64,000 nt of DNA from Allohahella sp002354735 (GCF_047946665.1 NZ_CP172312.1:2480001-2544000), one strand, 5' to 3'. Positions 51,601 to 60,670 are shown, counted from the first letter of the stretch. The notes: generated from the letters alone by a model not told the origin. Numbers and translations are program-made.

Positions 51601-51765
51601 TGCAAAACTCTACGTGGAGATATCATTGTTATTGGGACGCCAGCAAATTGCTTAGTGGCTGCGGGCAACACATCCTGGGTTACGTTTCCTTCTGTTACAT
51701 ACGATATACTGGCACAAACCGCTGTTCCCGCCGGAACTTTCGATACACTGCCCTGGAATGGACTC

Positions 51766-52602
51766 ATGCCCCCAAAGGATAGAACCCGCCGATTCATCGA
51801 ACAGGTTTCGCAGATGAAAACGGAAAACCTGCAGGACAAGAGCAGAGTCGAACGCGAATACACGATCGATGAACTGGCACGTGCGACCGGCACGACCACC
51901 CGTAACATCCGCGCCTATCAGGAACGGGGTATTCTCAGGCCACCAAGGCTGCGCGGTCGGAAAGGGATTTACTCCGATCAACATTATTCGCGACTGCGAC
52001 TGATTGCCAACCTGCTTGAACGCGGCTACACACTTTCCAGCATTGGAGATCTTCTTACGGCAGTCGAGCAGGGAATGGACCTGAAGAATTTCGTCGGCAT
52101 CGAGTCTGCCCTCACCAGTCCATGGACCGATGAGGAAACTGTAGTCATGCCGCTACAGCAGCTCATGAGCATGTTCGACACGAAGATGAGCGGTGAAGCG
52201 CTGGCCAAAGCCAGGGATCTGGATCTGTTCCGGATCGAGGGGGACCACGTGTCTGTTAGAAGCCTGCGGATGATGCAGGCAGGCGCAGAGCTGGTCTCGA
52301 CCGGCATCCCCTTCGAAGAGCTGTTGGACATCATCCAGATGTTGCGCGGCAACGTGGAGCGGGTTGCCAACGAGCTGGTGAAGCTCGTTTCAGAGCATGT
52401 GCTGGAAAAATACGATGTCGAAGCCACGCCGCCGAAGGAGGACCTGCCTCAACTGGTCGATCTGATCTGGCGGCTGCGGCCACTTGCCGAGATGGCGGTG
52501 CATGCGGAGCTCGCGCGGGCGATGGAACGGGCCGCCAATCACTTCCTGGGCGACCGACTGGAGACTATCATCCAGGACCTGGAGGGCATCAAGAGAAATT
52601 AG
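51766..52602 (+). CDS. MerR family transcriptional regulator
   Basis: A 278-residue regulator. The winged-helix DNA-binding domain is at ~32-95: YTIDELARATGTTTRNIRAYQERGIL, then GIYSDQHYSRLRLI (both in part). A ~190-residue helical effector domain follows with no Cys pattern of metal sensors. The effector half is longer than in CueR and resembles the aldehyde/multidrug or TipAL-like class without clear ligand signature. ATG 51766 or 51814 may be used; neither ribosome site decides. It is divergent from the AI-2E transporter and convergent with the PF10118 gene, which are the likely targets. Confidence 0.82.
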   Translation: MPPKDRTRRFIEQVSQMKTENLQDKSRVEREYTIDELARATGTTTRNIRAYQERGILRPPRLRGRKGIYSDQHYSRLRLIANLLERGYTLSSIGDLLTAVEQGMDLKNFVGIESALTSPWTDEETVVMPLQQLMSMFDTKMSGEALAKARDLDLFRIEGDHVSVRSLRMMQAGAELVSTGIPFEELLDIIQMLRGNVERVANELVKLVSEHVLEKYDVEATPPKEDLPQLVDLIWRLRPLAEMAVHAELARAMERAANHFLGDRLETIIQDLEGIKRN

Positions 52603-52638
52603 ACGCCCCTCCTCAGGCCCGTAAAGTGCCCCTCATAC

Positions 52639-53484
52639 TTACGCAGCCTGCTGCTGACCGAAGCCGTCGACCCGTGCCACCAGCTCGTCCAGCTGCTCCA
52701 GATGATGTCGGTTGTCATGCTGCCACGGATGAAAGCCTGGCTTGAACCACGCAAACCATGCTGGAAGAGCCTTGCGGAAGACACCCGGTCTCAGCCAGAG
52801 GTGTCTGGTGAGTGACCACCAGCCGCGTAGATTGGTCAATGCCTGGCTGCGCCGTAGAATCCTCAGATAGAAAATCGTGCACAACGAGAAAAAGATGGTT
52901 GTGGCCATGAGCAGGGTCAGGCTGCGCAGGCAGTAGGCCTTCACCCCGGTGCCTATGACTTGCTGATAGACATCGAAGGCAACAGCCTTGTGCTCAGTTT
53001 CTTCCAGTGCATGCCACTCCCAGAGCGCCTTGAAACGTGGCTCGGCACCCTCGAGGGCGGCGGGGCTCTCGAGCAGTGCATCCGCCATGATTGCCGTGAG
53101 ATGCTCAAGTGCCACCGTCACAGCCAGACAGTAGGCGGGTGAAGTTATCTTCTGCAGACGCTTCAGTCGCCGCGTTACGCGCGCCTCCATAGCCTTGATT
53201 GGGAACCCTGCAGCTTCCATCGCATCGTTATAGATCTGGTGCTCCCGGCCGTGCATGGCCTCTTGAGCAATGAAGGCCTTGACCGACGCCTTGAGTTCCG
53301 GCTCATCGATCTGATCACGATAATAGCGCACGCTCTCGATGAAGAAGCGCTCGCCCTGGGGAAAGAACAGCGAAAGCGTATTGAGGAATTGTGAAACATG
53401 TACGCCGTCGGCATGCCAGTCAGTCACCCTGTCGACTGGCAAGAGGAATTTGAGGTTGCGCTGTATCGGGTTGACGATGCTCAT
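52639..53484 (-). CDS. PF10118-type metal-dependent hydrolase-like protein
   Basis: A 281-residue helical protein annotated in other genomes as metal-dependent hydrolase (PF10118). Two ferritin-like E-x-x-H motifs are visible: QEAMHGREH (~74) and WHALEETEH (~155), plus VALEHLTAIM between them. They suggest a di-iron four-helix site. A hydrophobic hairpin (~185-215) is followed by a helical C-terminus. AAGGAG with a 6-nt spacer precedes ATG 53484. A perfect palindrome lies 49 bp upstream and may be its operator. Substrate unknown; despite the family name an oxygenase-type reaction is possible. Confidence 0.78.
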   Translation of the reverse strand: MSIVNPIQRNLKFLLPVDRVTDWHADGVHVSQFLNTLSLFFPQGERFFIESVRYYRDQIDEPELKASVKAFIAQEAMHGREHQIYNDAMEAAGFPIKAMEARVTRRLKRLQKITSPAYCLAVTVALEHLTAIMADALLESPAALEGAEPRFKALWEWHALEETEHKAVAFDVYQQVIGTGVKAYCLRSLTLLMATTIFFSLCTIFYLRILRRSQALTNLRGWWSLTRHLWLRPGVFRKALPAWFAWFKPGFHPWQHDNRHHLEQLDELVARVDGFGQQQAA

Positions 53485-53532
53485 TGGACACTCCTTCCAT
53501 AGGTGGAGACTTGCTCTTGTTATCTGCCATCA

Positions 53533-53549
53533 ATCTATGGCACATAGAT
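53533..53549. promoter_or_regulatory. Perfect palindrome ATCTATG-GCA-CATAGAT, probable operator
   Basis: A 7-bp perfect inverted repeat with 3-bp spacer, 49-65 bp upstream of the PF10118 gene. It sits in an AT-rich stretch next to AATGTATACAAG, which could contain a -10 element. Length and symmetry suit a dimeric repressor of TetR, GntR or MerR type. The bound protein is unknown. Confidence 0.5.
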
Positions 53550-53711
53550 AATGTATACAAGCGCACACGACAAAGGCAAGGACTTTTTTAATCAGCGTTG
53601 CTTGTACTTTGGACCCGAGTCACTAGGGTAAATAGTGCATGATTAAGCCGTGGCCATTCCTTTCAAGGCATGGCAAGGTAGGCGACTTTCCAATTACTCG
53701 CGGATGTTCGA

Positions 53712-54446
53712 ATGCTGTTTATCGTACGTATGGTGCTGTTGAGCGTGCACTTCATCGTGGCCAGTCTGGTTGGTCTCGTTGTTTGCCTGGTTAGGCCTTT
53801 CAATCCCGATAACAGCCGTATCGCTGGACGGCTGTATGCCAGCCTCGCCCTGCCGATCCTCGGCGTTCGCGTTCAGTCGGAGCGACTCCCGGTAAGACCT
53901 GCACCCTGCGTCTATGTTGCGAATCACCAGTCAAACTATGACCTATTCGTCATGGGTGGCATCATCGCGCCTCGCACGGTGAGTCTCGGGAAAAAAAGTC
54001 TGAAATACGTGCCACTCTTCGGGCAGTTATATTGGCTTTCCGGAAATGTCCTTATCGACCGCGGCAATGCCCTGCGATCCAGACAGTCGATGGCAAAGAC
54101 GACAGAGACCCTGCGCCATCGCAATACATCCATCTGGTTCTTTGCCGAGGGCACGCGAAATCCCAGCGGCCAATTGCTGCCTTTCAAGAAGGGGGCTTTC
54201 CAGATGGCCATAGCGGCTGGCGTACCCATCGTGCCGGTCTGCGCCAGCAGCTATATGCGGCATATTGACCTGAACCGCTGGAACAGCGGCACAGTACTTA
54301 TTGAAGCCCTGCCGGAAATCTCCACCACGGGTCTTGGCCCTGAAGACGTCCCCACCCTACTGGCACAATGTCATGCACAGATGCAGCAACGTATTCGGGA
54401 ACTGGATGCGCGGGTTGTCCAGGGCGACTTGTCAGCCGACACCTGA
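53712..54446 (+). CDS. 1-acyl-sn-glycerol-3-phosphate acyltransferase (PlsC-like)
   Basis: A 244-residue membrane acyltransferase making phosphatidic acid from lysophosphatidic acid. The N-terminal helix (~8-28) is followed by the catalytic N-H-x4-D motif NHQSNYD, then FIA..VSLGKKSLKYVPLFGQLYW, DRGNAL (motif II region), FAEGTRN (motif III) and VPIVPVC (motif IV). All four motifs are intact and the length is that of PlsC. ATG 53712 is used with a weak GGA upstream. It is the second acyltransferase domain in the window. Confidence 0.9.
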   Translation: MLFIVRMVLLSVHFIVASLVGLVVCLVRPFNPDNSRIAGRLYASLALPILGVRVQSERLPVRPAPCVYVANHQSNYDLFVMGGIIAPRTVSLGKKSLKYVPLFGQLYWLSGNVLIDRGNALRSRQSMAKTTETLRHRNTSIWFFAEGTRNPSGQLLPFKKGAFQMAIAAGVPIVPVCASSYMRHIDLNRWNSGTVLIEALPEISTTGLGPEDVPTLLAQCHAQMQQRIRELDARVVQGDLSADT

Positions 54447-54457
54447 TCATGCGGCGA

Positions 54458-55594
54458 TCAGCTGACGGTGGTGTGTGAGGGTGTTCTTGGAAGTGTCACG
54501 TGGAAGACGGTGCCTTCAGATAATGTGGAGCTTACCTTGATGCTACCTTTATGAGCAATCACAAGCTCACGCACAATGTAGAGCCCCAGCCCCATGTTCC
54601 GGTGAGGATTGGCTTTACCTGAGCTGGTGCTCTCTGCAAGCTCGAAAATCCGCTGATGATCCTTGGCAGGAATAGGCTCCCCGTTGTTGTGAACGCTAAA
54701 CTCGACAGCGCCAGGTCGCCCCGAACAGCAGACCTCAATCTCGCCATTCTTTGTGCCATGCTGAATGGCATTGGCGATGAGATTCTGACAGATCTGACCC
54801 AGTCGGCCTACGTCCCATTCTCCGGTGCAATCGCCGGTAGTGGTCTCACGAAAGATGTGGCCAGGATGGGATGCCCGGAATTCGTCGACGACCCCGCTCG
54901 CTACCGATGACAGGTCGGCCCATACCGCATCGATCCTCAGCCCACCACCAATGCGACTCTGGGTAAAATCCAACAGGTTATCCAGCATGCCCCTCATGCG
55001 CTGCACGCTGCCAAGGATCCGGGAGCCTAGATGTATGTGACTACCGTCACTGTCTTTCATGAGTTTAAGGTTCTCGGCGCCAAAACTAATGGCTTGTAGC
55101 GGTGCACGAAGATCGTGCCCCAGCATGCCGAGGAAGACATCCGAGTTCTTTCTCACAGCATCCGAATAACGTGCAACAGATTCAGCAAGTGCCTGGTCAA
55201 TGGCCTCGTTGAATCGGATCACATCCTCTACACCCTCCTGTTCTCGAGAGCGCGGCTCCTTGAACCAGAGACGGAGTACGCTCGCCCTGAGGGCACGGTA
55301 TTCCGCTACGAGCAGAGTTATCGAAAAACCGGACCGCAAGCGGCCGTCGGCATGTGTCTCTGCAGCCGTTTCGGCACCGACTGGAGGGGCTCCGCCCTGT
55401 GACTTGTTCGCGCGTTCAGATTCTGTTTGTGCCGTACCCATGTCTTCAACAATGACCAGCAACATGTCCTGCGCATGATCACGAAGCTCCATTACGTCCA
55501 TGTTCCCCTCCGGCGGCTGGATGGTACGCGCAAACGTTTCCCATTCCTGGATGATGGCTTCCATGTTGGAGATAATGAATTTGTTTAATCGCAT
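54458..55594 (-). CDS. Sensor histidine kinase, RsbRD-N-type sensor
   Basis: A 378-residue soluble kinase. Residues 1-140 look like an RsbRD N-terminal helical sensor domain (FISNMEAIIQEWETFA-like opening, SLVAEYRALRAS). The phospho-acceptor is H160 in GMLGHDLRAPLQA. The ATPase has N-box NLIANAIQHG, G1-type HNNGEPIP, FxE FELAES and G2 GLGLYIVRELV. There is no transmembrane segment, PAS domain or receiver. GAGGAG with a 7-nt spacer supports ATG 55594. No response regulator is adjacent, so the output is unknown. Confidence 0.88.
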   Translation of the reverse strand: MRLNKFIISNMEAIIQEWETFARTIQPPEGNMDVMELRDHAQDMLLVIVEDMGTAQTESERANKSQGGAPPVGAETAAETHADGRLRSGFSITLLVAEYRALRASVLRLWFKEPRSREQEGVEDVIRFNEAIDQALAESVARYSDAVRKNSDVFLGMLGHDLRAPLQAISFGAENLKLMKDSDGSHIHLGSRILGSVQRMRGMLDNLLDFTQSRIGGGLRIDAVWADLSSVASGVVDEFRASHPGHIFRETTTGDCTGEWDVGRLGQICQNLIANAIQHGTKNGEIEVCCSGRPGAVEFSVHNNGEPIPAKDHQRIFELAESTSSGKANPHRNMGLGLYIVRELVIAHKGSIKVSSTLSEGTVFHVTLPRTPSHTTVS

Positions 55595-55832
55595 AAACAC
55601 TCTCCTCGTTGCTCAGGTCATTACCAAACGGAATACTGCCTTGAAGAGCCTTGGAACAGGGACCGTAGCACATCCGGTGCGCTGCAAGTGATCAATGGCA
55701 CTAAAATCTCTTTCAGTCGCCGGATAACAATTACACGAGGAGATGGCTGAAGCGCCAGGTAAAATATCTTGATCCGATCCTGCTGGCTCGAATACTGGAG
55801 GGATTTGCGCTATCGGAGGTTTGAACAAGAAT

Positions 55833-55909
55833 TGGTCGGGACGGGAGGATTTGAACCTCCGACCACCTGCACCCCATGCAGGTGCGCTACCAGGCTGCGC
55901 TACGCCCCG
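55833..55909 (-). tRNA. tRNA-Pro (anticodon GGG)
   Basis: A 77-nt gene with a 7-bp acceptor stem (CGGGGCG with CGTCCCG), D-arm GCGCAGCCTGGTAGCGC, anticodon stem CCTGC/GCAGG with loop ATGGGGT (anticodon GGG), T-loop GGTTCAAATCC, discriminator A and encoded CCA. It closely resembles the E. coli proL gene. It lies downstream of the MerR gene on the same strand. No integrated element is attached. Confidence 0.96.
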
Positions 55910-55959
55910 AAATCCGAGAGAACAATGACTTGCCACTCAGGAAGGGTGGCGATGATAGC

Positions 55960-56316
55960 CTAGGGCTCGAGAACCTTCAAGACTTCTTCGAGTTCTGTAA
56001 TCATTTGGCGTATCAACTGGCGGGCCTGGGTCGCATCATCTTTCTGATCGTCACCAGTCAATTTGAGCTTAGCGCCGCCAATGGTGTAACCCTGGTCGTA
56101 CAACAGACCGCGAATCTGACGGATGGTCAGCACGTCCTGACGCTGGTAATAGCGACGATTGCCGCGCCGTTTTACGGGCGCGAGCTGAGGGAACTCCTGC
56201 TCCCAGTACCGCAGAACATGAGGCTTGACGCAGCAGAGCTCGCTGACCTCGCCAATCGTAAAATAACGTTTGCCCGGAATTGTTGGCAATTCCGCGTTAT
56301 TACTCGCCTCCAGCAT
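55960..56316 (-). CDS. MerR family regulator of the ihfA-linked type
   Basis: A small 118-residue MerR protein found downstream of ihfA in many gammaproteobacteria. The winged helix is YFTIGEVSELCCVKPHVLRYWEQEFP with wing RRGNRRYYQRQDV (each in part), followed by a dimerisation helix (ITELEEVLKVLEP). No metal-binding Cys set is at the C-terminus, so it is not a metal sensor. Regulon unknown. Its ATG overlaps the ihfA end by 17 bp. Confidence 0.88.
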   Translation of the reverse strand: MLEASNNAELPTIPGKRYFTIGEVSELCCVKPHVLRYWEQEFPQLAPVKRRGNRRYYQRQDVLTIRQIRGLLYDQGYTIGGAKLKLTGDDQKDDATQARQLIRQMITELEEVLKVLEP

Positions 56317-56599
56317 ACGCCTCTACTTTCGTCTTCAATTTCTGCCCAGGACGGAAAGTGACGACTCGCCGGGCAGTTATCGGGATTTCTTCACCGGTTT
56401 TCGGATTGCGCCCCGGACGTTGATTCTTGTCCCGCAGGTCAAAGTTACCGAACCCCGACAGTTTGACCTGTTCGTTGTGGCTTAGTGCTTCTTTGATCTC
56501 GCCGAAAAACAGCTCGACCATTTCTTTGGCTTCCCTTTTATTGAGACCGACTTCCTCGAACAGCGTTTCCGCCATGTCAGCCTTGGTTAAAGCCGTCAT
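56300..56599 (-). CDS. ihfA: Integration host factor subunit alpha
   Basis: The 99-residue alpha subunit of IHF, a DNA-bending heterodimer used in recombination and sigma-54 transcription. Family motifs: ALTKADMAETLFEEVGLNKREAKE, KLSGFGNFDLRDKNQRPGRNPKTGE and the Pro-containing DNA-intercalating arm (each in part). It starts 3 bp after pheT. IHF may assist the urtA sigma-54 promoter. Confidence 0.97.
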   Translation of the reverse strand: MTALTKADMAETLFEEVGLNKREAKEMVELFFGEIKEALSHNEQVKLSGFGNFDLRDKNQRPGRNPKTGEEIPITARRVVTFRPGQKLKTKVEAYAGGE

Positions 56600-56602
56600 T
56601 CA

Positions 56603-59152
56603 CTAACTCCTTAGAACCGCTCCAAACTGCTCGCGCAGGCGAGTGACTATGTCATTGAAAGCGGACTGTACTTCTTCGTCACGAAGCGTTCGGTCAGGGT
56701 GCTGCCAGACAACACCAATACCAAGACTCTTCGTGCCCTGTTCCAGCCCTTTCGCCGCCTCGCCGTTCTGCCCCTGATAGACATCGAACAAGACCTGACG
56801 TTGAAAGTAGTCTCCCCCAGCAGAGCGTACAAGTTCACTGACTGCGTGATAGGAGATGGCTTCATCAATAATGATAGCAAGATCTCGCCGAATTTCAGGA
56901 TATCTGGAGATCGACCCGCTTTTCGGCAGATCGGTCGCCAGAACCTCGCTTAAGCGTAGTTCAAAACCGAAGACTGGGCCATTCATGTCCAGAATTTTCA
57001 GTGCTGCCGGATGCAACTTGCCTGCGTAACCAATCGTTGTATCGACCCCATCTTCAAGGCCCTGATTTCGTACAGGTTTCTCAGACTTGCGAACAATTCT
57101 GCAGCGCTGTCCCTGTTGAAAGATGGCGCCATAGTGGCCGTTGTCGTCGTCGAAGGCCTCATAGCTGATGTTTTCATGGCCTGTTCGGGCCGCGAGTAAC
57201 TGCTCGATGCTGCCTTTCATATCGAAGAAATCGACAGGTTTGGCCTTGGCATCACGACTCTCGGGCATCGGTGAACCGAATAGAACCCCAGCCAACATCT
57301 TGTCCTGCACGATCCTGGCACTCACTGCGAGCTCCGCGGGGCGGCCCGGTGGCATAGCACCAGTATTCGACATACCGGCTGTCGCTTGTTGCACGGGAAT
57401 AAACCTCAGACCGGTTTCAAACAGTCTTACCCGGCTTTGCTGCCTGTTCTGGTTGTATCGCGTGGCCTGTAACAGACCTGGCAACAAACTCACCCGCATC
57501 TGGCCCATATCGCTGGCAATGGGATTCGCAAGATCGATACCCGGCAGCGTTGGGAACAGCTTTGACTGCTTTGCCCCGTCGACGAAACTGTAGGTAATAG
57601 CTTCCTGGTACCCCAGAGTCAGCAGTGCCTGCCGGATCTGAGCGAGCTCGCGCTGCTTTTCCGGCAAGGGCTGAAAACCGATGGCCGCTTTAGGCTTGGT
57701 AACCGGTAGTTTGTTGTAGCCGTAGAGGCGCGCAATTTCCTCGATGATGTCGACTTCCCGCCGCACATCAAATCGGTGAGCCGGCACATTGAAGCGCCAG
57801 CCATCCTTGTTCACCTGCTCTACCCGGATATCGAGCAGTCCGAGCAGTTGTTCAATTTCGTCGCGACTGAGCTGGAGCCCAAGGAGATCGGCCACATACT
57901 GTTCGCGAACGCTGACCGGAGGACGCGCCGGCATGGTCTCGACATTCAGCTGTACATCGACAGGCCCTGGTTCACCACCACAGATATCAAGAAGCAGCTG
58001 GGTGGCCCGATGTACGGCCCGCTCCTGGTGATCGGGGTCGACACCACGCTCAAAACGATGAGAGGCATCCGTATGCAGGCCATAGCCACGAGCTCGACCA
58101 GCCATGGGCACAGGCGCGAAAAAGGCACACTCGAAGAGGATGTTCCTGGTTTTTTCGGTAACGCCACTATTGAGGCCACCCATAATACCCGCTAGTGCCA
58201 GCGGCCCAGCGGCATCCGCAATGACCAGGCTGTTGTCAGAGAGCTCTATGGTGGTCTCGTCGAGCAGTGTCAACTTCTCTCCGGCGACTGCGTGCCGAAC
58301 CTGCAGCTCGTCCTTCAGCACATCCAGGTCGAAGGCATGCATGGGCTGACCCAGCTCCAGCATGACATAATTGGTCACGTCAACCGCCGCATCAATGCTG
58401 CGGATTCCCGAGCGACGCAGACGTTCTACCATCCAGACTGGCGTGGGCCGACTGAGATCGACATTGCGAACGATGCGCGAAGTGAACTTCGGACAATCGG
58501 CAGTAGCCGTAACCTTGACCGGGAACGTCGCATCATGAGCCGCAGGCACTTCAGCCGAGACCTGAGCCAGCAGTTCATCATCGATTCGTATACGATTGAC
58601 AGCGGCCACTTCACGCGCAATACCAAGCACACTCAGACAGTCGCCCCGGTTGGGCGTAAGATCGATATCAATGATACTGTCGTCGAGCCTGAGGTACTGG
58701 TCTATCGGCTTACCCGCAGGGGCCGAGGGAGGCAGTTCCATCAAGCCATCAGCGGCTTCACTCAGCTGAAGCTCTGCTTCCGAGCAGAGCATGCCAGACG
58801 ACTCCACACCACGCAGCTTGGCCTTCTTGATCTTGAAGGGCTCACCTTCGGCACCCTTAAGAACAGCACCAATACGGGCAAAAGGCACCTTGATGCCTGG
58901 ACGGGCGTTGGGTGCACCGCAGACGACCTGATAGGTCTGTATGCCATCACTCACGGTGCAGACGTTCAGCCGATCTGCTTCCGGATGTTTCTCCATGGCC
59001 GTGATCTCGCCAACGACGACATCGGTGAAGGCGGCTGCCACAGTTTCCACGGCATCGACTTCGAGCCCAGCCATGGTAATCTGATGTACCAGCGCAGATG
59101 TGCTTAATGCCGGGTCTACCCAGTCACGCAACCACTGCTCGCTAATCTTCAT
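56603..59152 (-). CDS. pheT: Phenylalanyl-tRNA synthetase beta subunit
   Basis: The beta chain of the alpha2-beta2 PheRS; 849 residues against about 795 in E. coli. The N-terminal OB-fold tRNA-binding domain (~40-150), B3/B4 editing module, B5 domain and the C-terminal ferredoxin-like anticodon-binding domain (RYPEIRRDLAIIID ... DRTLRDEEVQ) are all seen. The additional length is mostly in an insertion around residues 570-660 near GAMPPGRPAE and QGLEDGVDT. It follows pheS by 29 bp in the same operon. Confidence 0.97.
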   Translation of the reverse strand: MKISEQWLRDWVDPALSTSALVHQITMAGLEVDAVETVAAAFTDVVVGEITAMEKHPEADRLNVCTVSDGIQTYQVVCGAPNARPGIKVPFARIGAVLKGAEGEPFKIKKAKLRGVESSGMLCSEAELQLSEAADGLMELPPSAPAGKPIDQYLRLDDSIIDIDLTPNRGDCLSVLGIAREVAAVNRIRIDDELLAQVSAEVPAAHDATFPVKVTATADCPKFTSRIVRNVDLSRPTPVWMVERLRRSGIRSIDAAVDVTNYVMLELGQPMHAFDLDVLKDELQVRHAVAGEKLTLLDETTIELSDNSLVIADAAGPLALAGIMGGLNSGVTEKTRNILFECAFFAPVPMAGRARGYGLHTDASHRFERGVDPDHQERAVHRATQLLLDICGGEPGPVDVQLNVETMPARPPVSVREQYVADLLGLQLSRDEIEQLLGLLDIRVEQVNKDGWRFNVPAHRFDVRREVDIIEEIARLYGYNKLPVTKPKAAIGFQPLPEKQRELAQIRQALLTLGYQEAITYSFVDGAKQSKLFPTLPGIDLANPIASDMGQMRVSLLPGLLQATRYNQNRQQSRVRLFETGLRFIPVQQATAGMSNTGAMPPGRPAELAVSARIVQDKMLAGVLFGSPMPESRDAKAKPVDFFDMKGSIEQLLAARTGHENISYEAFDDDNGHYGAIFQQGQRCRIVRKSEKPVRNQGLEDGVDTTIGYAGKLHPAALKILDMNGPVFGFELRLSEVLATDLPKSGSISRYPEIRRDLAIIIDEAISYHAVSELVRSAGGDYFQRQVLFDVYQGQNGEAAKGLEQGTKSLGIGVVWQHPDRTLRDEEVQSAFNDIVTRLREQFGAVLRS

Positions 59153-59181
59153 TGCTTATCCTCAATACGCGGTGTCGCTTG

Positions 59182-60177
59182 CTAGAACTGGTTCAGGAAG
59201 CGCAAATCGTTTTCGAAAAACTGGCGGAGATCATTCACGCCATATCGCAGCATCGCCATTCGCTCGACGCCCATGCCGAAGGCAAAACCGCGGTATTGTG
59301 TGGTATCGATGCCAGAAGCCTCGAATACCGTCGGATGCACCATGCCGCAGCCCATGACTTCAAGCCATCTGACCTGGCCATTTTCGTCACGACCCCATTC
59401 GATATCCACTTCTGCCGAAGGCTCGGTGAACGGAAAGTATGAAGGGCGGAAACGAACCTCGAGATCGCGCTCGAAAAACTCTCGCAGAAACGAAACGATG
59501 GTGCTTTTGAGATCCGCGAAGCTCACCTGTCTGTCGACCAGCAGACCTTCGACTTGATGAAACATCGGCGTATGGGTCTGGTCTGAATCGTTGCGATAGA
59601 CGCGCCCAGGACAGATCATCCGGAATGGCGGCTTCGCCGACTCCATGACCCTGACCTGTACAGGCGAGGTATGGGTACGCAACAAGGTGCCAGGATCGAA
59701 GTAGAACGTGTCGTGCATGGCACGCGCGGGGTGATGGGCGGGAATATTGAGGGCTTCGAAGTTATGGTAATCGTCTTCGATCTCGGGGCCTTCCTCAACG
59801 CTATAACCACAGCGGGTGAAAAATGCTTCGATCCGTTGCATGGTCCGGGTGACCGGATGCAACTTGCCAGTACTCTGCGATCGACCCGGCAGCGTGACAT
59901 CAATGGCTTCAGCCGTAAGCTGGGCTTCTAGCGCCGCTGATTCAAGCTGGGCCCGCTTATCATTCAAGGCGTCCTGTATACCGCTCTTGGCCTCGTTTAC
60001 CCGAGCACCGAAAGCGGGACGCTCTTCCGCACTCATTTTACCCAGACTCGACATCAGGCCAGCGAAATGACCTTTCTTACCCAGGTAGTCGACCCTGATC
60101 TGCTCGAGCGCCTTCAGGTCGCTCGCTTGTTGAATCGAACCCTGCGCCTGATGCAGCAAGGCTTCAAGGTTGTCCAT
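59182..60177 (-). CDS. pheS: Phenylalanyl-tRNA synthetase alpha subunit
   Basis: The 331-residue catalytic chain of PheRS (E. coli 327). An N-terminal coiled coil (~1-85) is followed by class II motifs: MHDTFYFD, RVYRNDSDQTHTPMFHQVEG (in part) and the final GFAFGMGVERMAMLRYG. AGGA precedes ATG 60177. The 122-bp gap to rplT contains two hairpins, one a terminator-like structure. Confidence 0.97.
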   Translation of the reverse strand: MDNLEALLHQAQGSIQQASDLKALEQIRVDYLGKKGHFAGLMSSLGKMSAEERPAFGARVNEAKSGIQDALNDKRAQLESAALEAQLTAEAIDVTLPGRSQSTGKLHPVTRTMQRIEAFFTRCGYSVEEGPEIEDDYHNFEALNIPAHHPARAMHDTFYFDPGTLLRTHTSPVQVRVMESAKPPFRMICPGRVYRNDSDQTHTPMFHQVEGLLVDRQVSFADLKSTIVSFLREFFERDLEVRFRPSYFPFTEPSAEVDIEWGRDENGQVRWLEVMGCGMVHPTVFEASGIDTTQYRGFAFGMGVERMAMLRYGVNDLRQFFENDLRFLNQF

Positions 60178-60210
60178 TTGCCATCCTCATTGTTCTACCT
60201 TTGACCCAGA

Positions 60211-60243
60211 CGAAAAAAGGGAAGAGTTGCCCCTTCCCCTTTT
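60211..60243 (-). terminator. Terminator or attenuator between rplT and pheS
   Basis: On the minus strand a GC-rich stem (arms near 60233-60241 and 60217-60224, one bulged base) with loop GGGCAACT is followed by six T. A second hairpin with a 7-bp stem lies just upstream at 60256-60280. It occupies the position of the E. coli pheS attenuator, but no Phe-rich leader peptide is present. Confidence 0.72.
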
Positions 60244-60299
60244 ATCAGACCTATCAGACAGCCCCGGAGAGGCGCTGTCTTTACATCACTTCAAGCTAA

Positions 60300-60659
60300 T
60301 TAAGCTGCCAGTGCTGTCTTAGCCCGTTCAACGACGGCGGCAAAGCCGTCTTTTTCGTTCATGGCCAGGTCGGCAAGTACGCGACGGTCGATAACGACGT
60401 TCGCAGCCTTGAGACCGGCAATCAGCTTGCTGTAATTCAGGCCGTTCATGCGTGCACCGGCGTTGATACGCGCGATCCAGAGCGCACGGAAAACACGCTT
60501 CTTCGCACGACGGTCACGATAGGCATATTGACCTGCCTTGATGACGGCCTGCTTGGCAACCCGGAATACACGGCTTCTAGCGCCGTAATAGCCCTTGGCC
60601 TGCTTTAGAATCTTCTTGTGCCGACGCCTGGCCTGCACACCACGTTTTACTCGAGCCAT
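60300..60659 (-). CDS. rplT: 50S ribosomal protein L20
   Basis: A 119-residue rRNA-binding protein needed early in large-subunit assembly. The basic N-terminal tail (ARVKRGVQARRRHKKILKQA) and the WIARINAGARMNGLNYSKL core are diagnostic. GAGGAG with a 7-nt spacer precedes ATG 60659. It lies 11 bp after rpmI. In E. coli L20 represses this operon, but I did not identify its mRNA site here. Confidence 0.98.
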   Translation of the reverse strand: MARVKRGVQARRRHKKILKQAKGYYGARSRVFRVAKQAVIKAGQYAYRDRRAKKRVFRALWIARINAGARMNGLNYSKLIAGLKAANVVIDRRVLADLAMNEKDGFAAVVERAKTALAA

Positions 60660-60670
60660 TTTCTATCTCC

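Noticed and set aside
55833..55909. tRNA-Pro as an integration site for a mobile element
   Set aside because: No integrase, direct repeat of the tRNA 3' end or foreign gene block lies on either side.
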